A stretch of DNA of 64,000 bases from Chloroflexota bacterium (GTDB taxonomy: Bacteria; Chloroflexota; Anaerolineae; Aggregatilineales; Phototrophicaceae): assembly GCA_026708115.1 (NCBI GenBank), contig JAPOVL010000037.1, forward strand, positions 182,183 to 246,182. Direction: 5' to 3'. Below, piece after piece: positions 46,337-53,530 of the stretch. The notes under the pieces were generated by a model. It was not told the origin of the DNA. It saw only the letters and a program-made list of their open reading frames with translations, and did not search any database. The first letter of the stretch is position 1, and each line of letters begins with the position of its first letter. The position numbers and the translations under genes were made by a program.

Positions 46337-46434
46337 ACTCCTGTTTTTGTGAACCGCGTCGCTCAGGCGACGAGACGGCCCCCTATTATTCGTGAGCACG
46401 ACATTCCTGTGACCTTTTCGCTGCCGCCGAGCGG
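46337..46434 (-). repeat. Intergenic repeated element, copy E, between lysK and lysS
   Basis: Minus-strand reading: CCGCTCGGCGGCAGCGAAAA, GGAATGTCGTGCTCACG, then CTCGTCGCCTGAGCGACGCG, which holds a perfect stem CGTCGC/GCGACG with a CTGA loop, then GTTCACAAAAACAGGAG. The same strand also has TCGTG-CT-CACGA, a second perfect hairpin. The element fills nearly the whole gap and its last bases supply the ribosome-binding site of lysS, so it is transcribed within the lys operon if that is one unit. Confidence 0.78.
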
Positions 46435-46444
46435 CTAATTCGAG

Positions 46445-47497
46445 CTACAGAGACTCCAGGACCGCGGTGAGCACGTCAATCGCGAGCAGGTACTCGTCCA
46501 GGCTGATATGCTCATCCGGCGTATGGTCGAGCGCGGAGTCACCGGGTCCGTAGGCGACAATGGGACAGTCCCAGCCTGGACCCGCGATATTCATGTCCGA
46601 TGTGCCGGTCTTGTACAAAAAGCGCGGCGTACCGCCGCTGGCGCGTATCGCTCGGCGAAACACCCGACTGAGCGCGCTGTTTTTGTCTGCGGTGTAAGCT
46701 CTCTCGGCTCCGCGCGTGGCGATAGTCGCGCCGTCAACAGATTCCAGGGCCGCGGCTACTTCGCCGGGATCGACATCCGGCGGCAGACGGAACCCGAAAG
46801 TCATTTCGACGCCGCCATTAACGCCATCTTGATAGGTGCGAAGATCGCGAAGCGATGCATCCAGGCGGGCGAAGATCGAGTCGATACCCTGATTGTGTTC
46901 TGCCGCGCGATCTTGGATCCGCAACCAATAGCCGACGGCGCGTTCCGCGGGACTTGGCGCTTCGCCCGCGCTGTGCGCCAGCCCGCCTTCCCAGCGCCAA
47001 TCTACCAGCAGCCGCCCCTTGTAACCCAGCGTTATGCGATCCCAGTGCGACGGCTCGCCGATGACGCAGTAAGCGGGCCGATAATTCGCTACTATATGAC
47101 GCGCGCCCTTACTGGTTGCCGCTTCTTCTTCCACAGCGCCCACCACGATGACGCGGGCGTCGTCAGGGACCTTGGCGCGCCTGGCGGCAACTGCAAAGGT
47201 GGACAGCGGTCCTTTGGCGTCGACCGATCCCCGGCCGTAGAGTATCCGATCCTTGATCTGGACGGGCGGGAAACCCCCAAAGGTGTCGATATGACCGAGC
47301 AGAATGACGTCAGATTCGCCCGTGCCGATGACGCCTACAGCGTTGCCGGCTTCATCGACAAAGGCCTCGTCATAGCCGGCCGCGCGCATCCACTTGACCA
47401 AAAACGCTGCGGCCTCTGACTCTTGGCGAGAGGGGCTGGCGATAGCGACCAGATCGTGCAGCAGTTCTTCCGCTGCGGCTGCAGAGATCGCGGTCAT
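46445..47497 (-). CDS. lysK: [LysW]-lysine hydrolase (M20 family)
   Basis: 350 residues. A two-domain M20 metallopeptidase with zinc ligands in LLGHIDTFGG (H69, D71), GSVDAKGPL (D93) and VEEEA (E123/E124). It cuts the isopeptide bond between the LysW C-terminal glutamate and lysine, the last step of the pathway. Sixth gene in the lysW-X-Y-Z-J-K order, 3 bases after lysJ. ArgE/DapE-type function is possible by family, but the operon position makes LysK by far the best reading. Confidence 0.93.
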   Translation of the reverse strand: MTAISAAAAEELLHDLVAIASPSRQESEAAAFLVKWMRAAGYDEAFVDEAGNAVGVIGTGESDVILLGHIDTFGGFPPVQIKDRILYGRGSVDAKGPLSTFAVAARRAKVPDDARVIVVGAVEEEAATSKGARHIVANYRPAYCVIGEPSHWDRITLGYKGRLLVDWRWEGGLAHSAGEAPSPAERAVGYWLRIQDRAAEHNQGIDSIFARLDASLRDLRTYQDGVNGGVEMTFGFRLPPDVDPGEVAAALESVDGATIATRGAERAYTADKNSALSRVFRRAIRASGGTPRFLYKTGTSDMNIAGPGWDCPIVAYGPGDSALDHTPDEHISLDEYLLAIDVLTAVLESL

Positions 47498-47500
47498 GGC

Positions 47501-48667
47501 TCAGTCCAAAACCTCGGCGATTGCGTCCACTATGACTTGCAACTGCTCGCGGGTGATGATAAGCGGCGGCAAGAGTCGCAAGGTATTGAGGCCGGCAGGC
47601 AATCCGAGAACGCCCGCTTCCTGCAGCGCTTTCAGCACCGGTGTGACGCGACCGCGCAACTCCAAACCAAGCATCAGACCGCGTCCGCGGACCTCGCGTA
47701 CCGAGTTGAGCTCGAGCGCGCGCAAGCGCTCGGCCAACCAGGTTCCCTTGACCGCCGCCTGCTCTATCAGTCCCTGATCCCGCAGCGTCGTCAAGGTAGC
47801 GATCGCCGCCGCGCATGCCAAGGGATTCCCGCCGAAGGTGCTGCCGTGCGTGGCGCGATCAATGGGACCGTGCGCGGCGCGCCAACTGACGACGCCCATG
47901 GGCAAGCCACCGCCAATTGCCTTGGCTATTGCAACGATATCGGGCGTGACATCGGCATGTTGAAAGCCGAACCAACGGCCGGTGCGGCCTAATCCGGTTT
48001 GAATCTCATCAAAGACGAGCATGGCGCCAGTGCGGTCGCAGGCGTCGCGCAAAGCTTGCAAGTATTCGTCCTTGGCCGGATGCACGCCGCCTTCGCCTTG
48101 CACCGCCTCGGCCACAACGGCCGCCGTATCTTCCGTGATTGCGCCCTGCGCGGCCTCTATGTCGTTATAGGGAACGTGCGTCACAGATGGCAGCCAGGCT
48201 TGAAAGGGCTTGCGGTATTTCGGGGTCCAGGTCATGGAGAGGGCGCCGGTGGTCCGCCCGTGAAAGGCGCGTTTGGCCGCAACGATGCCATCACGTCCCG
48301 TCAGCAACTTCGCCACTTTCAACGACCCTTCAATAGCTTCGGCGCCGCTATTGCATAGAAAAAAGCGCTTCAAATCGGCTGGCATGATGCCCGACAACAG
48401 ATCGTAGAACTCGGCGCGACGATCGTTGTAAAAGGACTCGTGGCAAGTAATCAGTCGTCCCGCTTGCTCGGCGATTGCTGCTTGCACTGCTGGATGACTG
48501 TGCCCCAGCGCCGCCACGCCCTGGCCGCTGGTAGCATCGAGGTAGCGCGTACCGACCTCGTCATAGACATATACACCCTCTCCACGCAGTAGCGCGGTAG
48601 GCCTTTTACCGTAGGCGCCCGAGCCGTGGGTATCTTCCAATTCGAAAAGCCTGCTGCCGTCGATCAT
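47501..48667 (-). CDS. lysJ: [LysW]-aminoadipate semialdehyde aminotransferase
   Basis: 388 residues from ATG 48667, whose first bases overlap the lysZ stop (ATGA); the frame extends to 48811 inside lysZ and was cut there. Class III PLP aminotransferase with the pyruvoyl pocket CNSGAEAIEGSLKVAK near 105-120, D220 in VFDEIQTGLGRTG, and the Schiff-base lysine K249 in IAKAIGGGLPMG. It converts the semialdehyde on LysW to LysW-lysine using glutamate. ArgD is its closest relative; operon context decides. Confidence 0.94.
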   Translation of the reverse strand: MIDGSRLFELEDTHGSGAYGKRPTALLRGEGVYVYDEVGTRYLDATSGQGVAALGHSHPAVQAAIAEQAGRLITCHESFYNDRRAEFYDLLSGIMPADLKRFFLCNSGAEAIEGSLKVAKLLTGRDGIVAAKRAFHGRTTGALSMTWTPKYRKPFQAWLPSVTHVPYNDIEAAQGAITEDTAAVVAEAVQGEGGVHPAKDEYLQALRDACDRTGAMLVFDEIQTGLGRTGRWFGFQHADVTPDIVAIAKAIGGGLPMGVVSWRAAHGPIDRATHGSTFGGNPLACAAAIATLTTLRDQGLIEQAAVKGTWLAERLRALELNSVREVRGRGLMLGLELRGRVTPVLKALQEAGVLGLPAGLNTLRLLPPLIITREQLQVIVDAIAEVLD

Positions 48668-49485
48668 GCTCCAAACCTTGTTCCTGCGCCGCGTAGCGCT
48701 TTTGATACCGGCTGGGGGACGCGGCCGTCGGCGATGATAACCTGACTTACGCCGCCGTCCAGCGCCTCGCGAGCGGCGATTATTTTGCGTTTCATGCGTC
48801 CCTGTGCCCATGATTCTGCGCTGTCGACCTGCCAGCGCGCCACTGCCGAGACGAAAGATGATTCGTCTGGAAACTCGCGATACAAACCTTTGACATTGCT
48901 GAGGATAACCAGCGTATCGGCAGCCAGCGCGGCCGCGGCGGCTGCGCCGGCGCGGTCGCCGTCGACATTGAGCAGACCATCATCGCCCCGCGCCATTGGC
49001 GGCAACACGGGCACTTGACCCTCGTCAAGCGCGCTTTGCAGGACGCGGCTGTGCACGGACTGTATCGAGCCGCTGCAATCATCGCGCACGATACGAACAC
49101 GCCCATTCATGACAGCGCGGATTGCTTTTTTTCGCCTGGCGCTGATCACAACATCGTTTCCCGACATGCCCAGCGCATTCACGCCTCGTTGCCGCAGGGC
49201 GGATACCACGCGTTGATTTGCCGATTCTGAAGCGCGTACATAGATGTCGCGCACGGCGGGCGGCGTGTAGCGAGAACTATGGCCGGACGGCGATGTCAGC
49301 GATTGAACTTCGATACCCAGGTCCCGGCACATTTGATCCATGATCGCGCTAACGCCATGAACCACAACCAGGGCACGTTGCCCGGCAAGCAAGGCCAGAT
49401 CGTCGCAAGTCGCGGGCAGGTCCAGGCCCGCACCGCCGCCGATTTTTACTACCAGCAATTTTTCACGAGTCATCTTTGCGCTCAT
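48664..49485 (-). CDS. lysZ: [LysW]-aminoadipate kinase
   Basis: 273 residues. Amino-acid-kinase fold like ArgB: LLVVKIGGGAG near 10, the substrate loop GNDVVIS, and ILSNVKGLYREFP near 190. It phosphorylates the side-chain carboxyl of aminoadipate bound to LysW. The start could be ATG 49485 or ATG 49473 (MTREKLLVVK); both keep the fold. It starts 2 bases after the lysY stop and overlaps lysJ by 4 bases. Confidence 0.93.
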   Translation of the reverse strand: MSAKMTREKLLVVKIGGGAGLDLPATCDDLALLAGQRALVVVHGVSAIMDQMCRDLGIEVQSLTSPSGHSSRYTPPAVRDIYVRASESANQRVVSALRQRGVNALGMSGNDVVISARRKKAIRAVMNGRVRIVRDDCSGSIQSVHSRVLQSALDEGQVPVLPPMARGDDGLLNVDGDRAGAAAAAALAADTLVILSNVKGLYREFPDESSFVSAVARWQVDSAESWAQGRMKRKIIAAREALDGGVSQVIIADGRVPQPVSKALRGAGTRFGA

Positions 49486-49487
49486 CG

Positions 49488-50513
49488 CTAGGGATAGAGA
49501 CCCGGGAAGGCCAATCCCGCAGTTTCGTCGAATTCAAACATGAGATTCATGCACTGGACGGCACTGCCGGCGGCGCCCTTCCCCAAATTGTCCAAGGCCG
49601 CGACCAGCACCAGGTGCCTGCCGTCCGCGTCCAATTCAAATCCGATATCGCAGAAATTGCTGCCGGCAACCACGCGCGGTTCCGGCAAGCGGTGCAGTCC
49701 GGTTTTGCCGCTGACCAATCGCAGGAAAGGCTCGTCGCGATATTGAGCGCGATACAGCTTCCATATGTCGCGCTCGACCTGCGGCTCGCTCAGATAACAA
49801 TGCGCCAGAAGGTGAACGCCGCGGACCATCTCGATGGCGGTAACGGCGAAGTCAATTGGGAGGTCTGCGCCCAGTACCAGTTCGACTTCTCCCTTGTGTC
49901 GATGCCCTGTCGCTTTATAGGTACGCACGGCGCCGCTTCGGATCGGATGATGGGACCCGGCGTTGGCTTTGTTCCCGCCTTCGGATGATCCCACTTTGAT
50001 CTCGATCGCCGCACGTTCCAGCAAGCCGGCGCTGACCAGCGGCAAGAGAGCCAGGTTAATGACGGTCGCGTTGCAGCCCACGCCGCTGACGTAGTTCGCG
50101 CCGATCAAGCTTTCGCGATAAACCTCCGGCAGCCCGTAAACGAATCGGTCCAGCCAGCGGGGCGCGGGATGATCTTCGCCGTACCAACGCTGGTAACTGG
50201 CCGAACAGTCCAGACGGAAATCCGCCGAGAGATCAATGATCTTTGGCGCCAGCGCGGCGAAATGGTCAATTTGACGCGCAACAGTTCCGTGCGGCATCGC
50301 CAAGAAAAGCATGTCGCAAGCTTCCAGGCCGTCGGGATGGCTAAACTTTAACCTGGATACATCGCGAAGATTGGGATGCACGCTGTGAATGTAGCGGCCG
50401 GCATGCTCACGGCTAGTAATCTGCCGCAGCTCGACTTCGGGATGAAAATGCAACAGACGCAGCAACTCTCCGCCTGTATAGCCGCTGCCGCCTACGATGC
50501 CCGCTTGAATCAC
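49488..50513 (-). CDS. lysY: [LysW]-aminoadipyl phosphate reductase
   Basis: 341 residues, an ArgC-like NADPH-dependent reductase. The N-terminal cofactor motif is GGSGYTGGELLRLL (8-21) and the catalytic cysteine is in GVGCNATVINLALLP near 150. SSEGGNKANAGSHHPIRSG near 179 is typical of the LysY group. It reduces LysW-aminoadipyl phosphate to the semialdehyde. Its ATG overlaps the lysX stop by 4 bases. Confidence 0.93.
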   Translation of the reverse strand: MIQAGIVGGSGYTGGELLRLLHFHPEVELRQITSREHAGRYIHSVHPNLRDVSRLKFSHPDGLEACDMLFLAMPHGTVARQIDHFAALAPKIIDLSADFRLDCSASYQRWYGEDHPAPRWLDRFVYGLPEVYRESLIGANYVSGVGCNATVINLALLPLVSAGLLERAAIEIKVGSSEGGNKANAGSHHPIRSGAVRTYKATGHRHKGEVELVLGADLPIDFAVTAIEMVRGVHLLAHCYLSEPQVERDIWKLYRAQYRDEPFLRLVSGKTGLHRLPEPRVVAGSNFCDIGFELDADGRHLVLVAALDNLGKGAAGSAVQCMNLMFEFDETAGLAFPGLYP

Positions 50514-51388
50514 GCGACCACTCCTACTTCCCCGATGACAAAGTCGATGACTTCCTGGGCGATGTCCACACCTGTCGGTTTGCTGCTGTTACGGAATTCC
50601 ATCGTATGGTTGATTTCATTGACGACGAAGTTGCCGGCCGCGTCTTCAAGCAAGTCAATGGCCAGGATGCCGCCCCCAACGGCCTCCGCCGCGCGCAGGC
50701 AGATTTCGTTCAAGCTCTCGGTCACGGGACAGTTGGTCGCCAGGCCGCCGCGAGCGGTGTTGGTGATCCAGTGGTTGGACGCGCGGTAAATGGCGGCGAT
50801 GGTGCGATCGCCCACCACAAAAGCGCGTATGTCGCGACCCGGTTTGTCGACGTATTCCTGCACGTAATAGATGTGGTGATTGTAGTCGCCCAAAGTCTGC
50901 CGATGTTCCAGGATCGCTTCGGCGCTGTCTCGGTTGTGAACGCGCGCCAACAGGCGGCCCCAGGAACCAGTGACCGGCTTCAAAACGGCTGGGTACTCGA
51001 CGATCTCTATGGCTTGCATCGCGCTTTCCGGCGTGAATGCGACCCGCGTATGCGGCTGCGGGACGCCGTGCAAGGTAAGCGCGATACTGGTGCGCAGCTT
51101 GTCCCCGCATATGGCCGCGGTCTCGTAAGTATTGAAGCTGCGCAGGCCCCAACTATTGAGTATCGCCAGCGCATACATCCCCCGCGAGGTGCTGACGCAG
51201 CGTTCGAATATCAGGTCGTATTCGCGCCAGGCGATGCCGCTTGGCGCCAATTGCTGCGGCCCTTGGGAAATGTTGAAGTTGAGCTCGCGGTCGAGAATGA
51301 TATCCGGGCTGATGTCACGATTGTTGAATGCCGCAAGTATCAGCTTCTCTTCGGCGCGTATATGTGTGACAAGCAGGGCGACACGCAT
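50510..51388 (-). CDS. lysX: Alpha-aminoadipate--LysW ligase
   Basis: 292 residues, RimK-like ATP-grasp fold. It links the alpha-amino group of aminoadipate to the C-terminal glutamate of LysW. Visible marks are TYETAAICGDKLRTSIAL near 87, the ATP loop VLKPVTGSWGRLLARV near 136, and the metal-binding end AIDLLEDAAGNFVVNEINH followed by TMEFRNSS. NHTMEF near 260 is the form in known lysine-type LysX proteins. Whether it also accepts glutamate for ornithine synthesis cannot be decided here. It starts 5 bases after the lysW stop. Confidence 0.94.
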   Translation of the reverse strand: MRVALLVTHIRAEEKLILAAFNNRDISPDIILDRELNFNISQGPQQLAPSGIAWREYDLIFERCVSTSRGMYALAILNSWGLRSFNTYETAAICGDKLRTSIALTLHGVPQPHTRVAFTPESAMQAIEIVEYPAVLKPVTGSWGRLLARVHNRDSAEAILEHRQTLGDYNHHIYYVQEYVDKPGRDIRAFVVGDRTIAAIYRASNHWITNTARGGLATNCPVTESLNEICLRAAEAVGGGILAIDLLEDAAGNFVVNEINHTMEFRNSSKPTGVDIAQEVIDFVIGEVGVVA

Positions 51389-51393
51389 GATCG

Positions 51394-51570
51394 CTATTCT
51401 CCCCAGTCTTCCTCAACCTCCGGCGCGAGTTCGAGTTCAATGGGATCCAAGCTCATGATTTCCAGCTCGGTACCACATTCCGGGCATGACAGCAATTCGT
51501 TTTCCATGGCGTCGCCGGGCATATCAACTTCGGCATCACATTCTGGACAAAGGGGCGCTTCATTAGTCAT
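51394..51570 (-). CDS. lysW: LysW amino-group carrier protein
   Basis: 58 residues from ATG 51570, with AGGAGA upstream; an in-frame start six codons earlier is weaker. Very acidic, with a zinc ribbon formed by CPEC near 9-12 and CPEC near 29-32. It ends in EDWGE, the diagnostic C-terminus whose terminal glutamate carries aminoadipate and its later forms. It is first in the operon lysW-X-Y-Z-J-K, so it is probably made at the highest level. Confidence 0.96.
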   Translation of the reverse strand: MTNEAPLCPECDAEVDMPGDAMENELLSCPECGTELEIMSLDPIELELAPEVEEDWGE

Positions 51571-51604
51571 TTTGAGTATCTCCTGCAACTGTTGCCAGCG
51601 GCTA

Positions 51605-51610
51605 ACTATA
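51605..51610 (-). promoter_or_regulatory. -10 box of the lys operon promoter
   Basis: TATAGT on the minus strand, 35 bases before the lysW ATG. With a 17-base spacer the -35 position falls in the T-run of the upstream terminator and has no good consensus, so promoter strength is uncertain. This is the likely start of the lysW-X-Y-Z-J-K-S transcript. Confidence 0.4.
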
Positions 51611-51627
51611 GTAAGGCTGCTCGAATT

Positions 51628-51651
51628 AAAAAACCCGCCATATGGGCGGGT
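51628..51651 (-). terminator. Factor-independent terminator
   Basis: Minus strand: ACCCGCC, a CATAT loop, GGCGGGT, then a run of T bases. Seven perfect GC-rich pairs and a T-tract make a strong terminator. It would end transcripts coming from the fructosamine-kinase-like gene, about 215 bases after that stop codon. Confidence 0.85.
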
Positions 51652-51865
51652 ATGCGTTCAGACTCCAATCAACACAAACAAGCCCAATCTAACGGGTGGG
51701 GTTCTTCTTCGCCTTCTTGCTTGTGCGCAGGGCGCTGACTCGAATCATCTTGAAATGGATTCCGCGCTCGATAAAATCGTCCAGCCCCAGAACTTTATCC
51801 CGTAACAGCGCCAGACTCTATATGCAGTATGTATGAACTTTCCTGTGCATAATATCCAAGTCATG

Positions 51866-52720
51866 CTATATCGAAAAGCGCTTTAGCGTGGCATCCAGTG
51901 GCTGCAGATACTTGGCGCCAAAAATCGTCAGATGAACCAGTAGCGGATACAGATTATACACATGTCGGCGGGTTTCAAAGAAGTCATTCTCGACCGGCTG
52001 TATCTCGCGGTAGGCGGCGAAGAATTCCCTCCCGACGCCATCAAAGAGCGTCATATAGGCGAGTTCCATTTCGTTATGGGCGTAATAGAGCGCCGGATCG
52101 ATAATCCCCGCGATACTGCCGTCGCGCACGATGACATTCGTTCTCCACATGTCGCCGTGAATGAGGACGGGATGCTGTGGTTCGATCAAGTATCGTTGGA
52201 TCTGATCGGCGAATTCGGCAAGTCGCCCCTGCAGCCGAGACGGCAGATGTCCTGATGCGCGCGCTACGCCTATCATGTACTGGAGTCGATGCTCTCGAAA
52301 GAACTCGATCCAGGATTCCGATTGCTCGTTTGGTTGGTGCAAGGGTCCAATTAGCGTGTCTCGCTCCAGCCCGTAGCAGTCCGCGCCGATCTGATGGCAG
52401 TTGGCCAGCAGATATCCCAATTCAGCGAGGCTGGCTGCATCCCATTCGGTCACGCCGTCTATGAAGGCCATGAGCAAGAGATCAGCTTCCTCATGGTAGA
52501 CCTCCGGCACGGGCAAGTTGCTTTTCTCCCGGAGATACCTGAGCATGTATCCTTCAATGCGCAGATCGTGAAGGCCGTCGCCGATCTTGGCTACAAGAAT
52601 ATCACCCTTCTGGCATTCGATTTTGAGCACTTCGCTGATCATGCCGCCAGCCAAGGCGGTAACCCGCGCGATTGGCTGGTTGACGATAGCTTCGATTCTG
52701 GATTGCTGGCGTCGATTCAT
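51866..52720 (-). CDS. Fructosamine kinase family protein
   Basis: 284 residues with the aminoglycoside phosphotransferase fold. It has a lysine in LVAKIGDG near 43, an ATP-side acidic loop, the catalytic loop HGDMWRTNVIV near 188, and the metal-binding Asp in IIDPALYYAHNEMELAYM near 206. YYAHNEMELA is typical of the fructosamine/ketosamine-3-kinase group, which phosphorylates Amadori sugars on proteins to start their removal. It is a single gene with its own terminator. Confidence 0.9.
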   Translation of the reverse strand: MNRRQQSRIEAIVNQPIARVTALAGGMISEVLKIECQKGDILVAKIGDGLHDLRIEGYMLRYLREKSNLPVPEVYHEEADLLLMAFIDGVTEWDAASLAELGYLLANCHQIGADCYGLERDTLIGPLHQPNEQSESWIEFFREHRLQYMIGVARASGHLPSRLQGRLAEFADQIQRYLIEPQHPVLIHGDMWRTNVIVRDGSIAGIIDPALYYAHNEMELAYMTLFDGVGREFFAAYREIQPVENDFFETRRHVYNLYPLLVHLTIFGAKYLQPLDATLKRFSI

Positions 52721-53039
52721 GGCCGAGTTCTCACGTTGATAAGGCCATTATAGCGCGGCCTGCGCGGCTTGTGGTCGATCTAAGTAAGCGCGGCCATCCA
52801 GTAGCCCTTTCCGCCCTAAACCCTGTTACCCTGACTCACATGCGCGTGAAAGCTCCCGTCGCGCGGACAAACTTGTGCCCGAAAACGTTTTCCTTCCGGT
52901 CAGAAAACGGACGTCATCTCTTCTGGCAGCGATTTTGGAGTTCTGTCATCAGAATGACCTGAATACTGCGATCTCGCTACGTCGGAGGGGAAAATGTGAA
53001 AACTAGGGCAGTCTTTCTTGCATTCTGGACGATGATATA
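52721..53039. other. Divergent intergenic region with a perfect palindrome
   Basis: 319 bases between the fructosamine-kinase-like gene and the small-gene group. No coding frame was found. A perfect 12-base palindrome GAAAACGTTTTC is at 52881-52892 and a half-site repeat GAAAACG at 52903-52909. A TATAAT at the right end faces the small genes. Confidence 0.55.
52881..52892. promoter_or_regulatory. Candidate operator, LacI-family-like palindrome
   Basis: GAAAACGTTTTC is perfectly symmetric around a central CG, the form of operators bound by LacI/GalR-type repressors. A second half-site GAAAACG follows 10 bases later. No such regulator gene is in the window, so this is only a candidate. Confidence 0.35.
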
Positions 53040-53041
53040 AT
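53036..53041 (+). promoter_or_regulatory. Consensus -10 box for the small-gene group
   Basis: TATAAT; transcription would begin near 53048. The -35 region is a T-rich stretch without a clear hexamer. Confidence 0.45.
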
Positions 53042-53165
53042 GTACGCAGGTACCGATGTGACCCCGCAGAACGAGCCGCGCGAAACTGGTTTAGCGCAAG
53101 ACGGCCGCAGCCTCTTGCAGGAGATGCGGGGGAAGTTGTTTGACAGCAGGAGTGACAAACGATGA
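53040..53165 (+). CDS. Possible 41-residue small protein coupled to the next gene
   Basis: A frame from ATG 53040 to TGA 53165, too short for usual gene callers. It begins MYAGTDVTPQNEPR and ends LFDSRSDKR. Its stop overlaps the ATG of the next gene (ATGA), as expected for coupled genes. Against it: the ATG lies inside the TATAAT box, so the promoter seen there could not express it in full; a GTG at 53058 would be an internal start without a good binding site. The product is hydrophilic and unknown. Confidence 0.25.
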   Translation: MYAGTDVTPQNEPRETGLAQDGRSLLQEMRGKLFDSRSDKR

Positions 53166-53503
53166 GCGAATGGGAAGATATCTCGATCACTGGCCGCAAT
53201 AAGGAGCGGAGCAAGCAACCGCTCAACGAGGACGCCAAGCTTAGCCGACAGGTATTTACGCTGTCTGATATACCTCCGCAGCGCTGGATGGAGATATGCA
53301 ACGCCGCTTTGCTTGCCGAGCCCGGCAGACTCGGCAGGGTGGCGGAAGTGAGGGGGCAGAGCCTTTATGTCTGGGGCGGCCCGAACATATTTGATGAGCG
53401 CGACGCCAACCATCTCAAAAAGCTCGTGGCTTATGCCAATGAGAAATACCGCGAGGCGCTGGAGCCGGTTGATTTTGGTGGTCTGGACGCATTCGGAGGC
53501 TAG
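53162..53503 (+). CDS. Hypothetical protein of 113 residues
   Basis: 113 residues from ATG 53162, with AGGAG 10 bases upstream. Soluble and charged. It begins MSEWEDISITGRNKERSKQP and has a central segment SDIPPQRWMEICNAALLAE and DERDANHLKKLVAYANEKYR, both probably helical. A Gly-rich end follows. No family was recognised. It is followed after 13 bases by a holin-like gene, and the two with the small frame before them look like one transcript of phage or defence-type small genes, which is inference only. Confidence 0.65.
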   Translation: MSEWEDISITGRNKERSKQPLNEDAKLSRQVFTLSDIPPQRWMEICNAALLAEPGRLGRVAEVRGQSLYVWGGPNIFDERDANHLKKLVAYANEKYREALEPVDFGGLDAFGG

Positions 53504-53530
53504 GGAGCGCCATAACATGCAGATTGATGG

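Larger units (their letters stand above)
51571..51865 (-). other. Intergenic region before lysW: promoter, terminator, short open stretch
   Basis: About 295 bases. From the lysW side it holds a candidate -10, a factor-independent terminator of the upstream unit, and about 200 bases of 3' region after the fructosamine-kinase-like gene. In that 3' region a minus-strand frame of about 39 codons is open after a TAG and ends at a TAG near 51691; the only ATG in it would give a basic 19-residue peptide (MIRVSALRTSKKAKKNPTR). No gene is called. Confidence 0.5.

Noticed and set aside
46508..47419. 303-residue plus-strand frame
   Set aside because: Antisense to lysK, whose zinc-site motifs are clear.
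50606..51805. 399-residue plus-strand frame
   Set aside because: Antisense to lysX and lysW; the frame only stays open because of third-position GC bias on the other strand.
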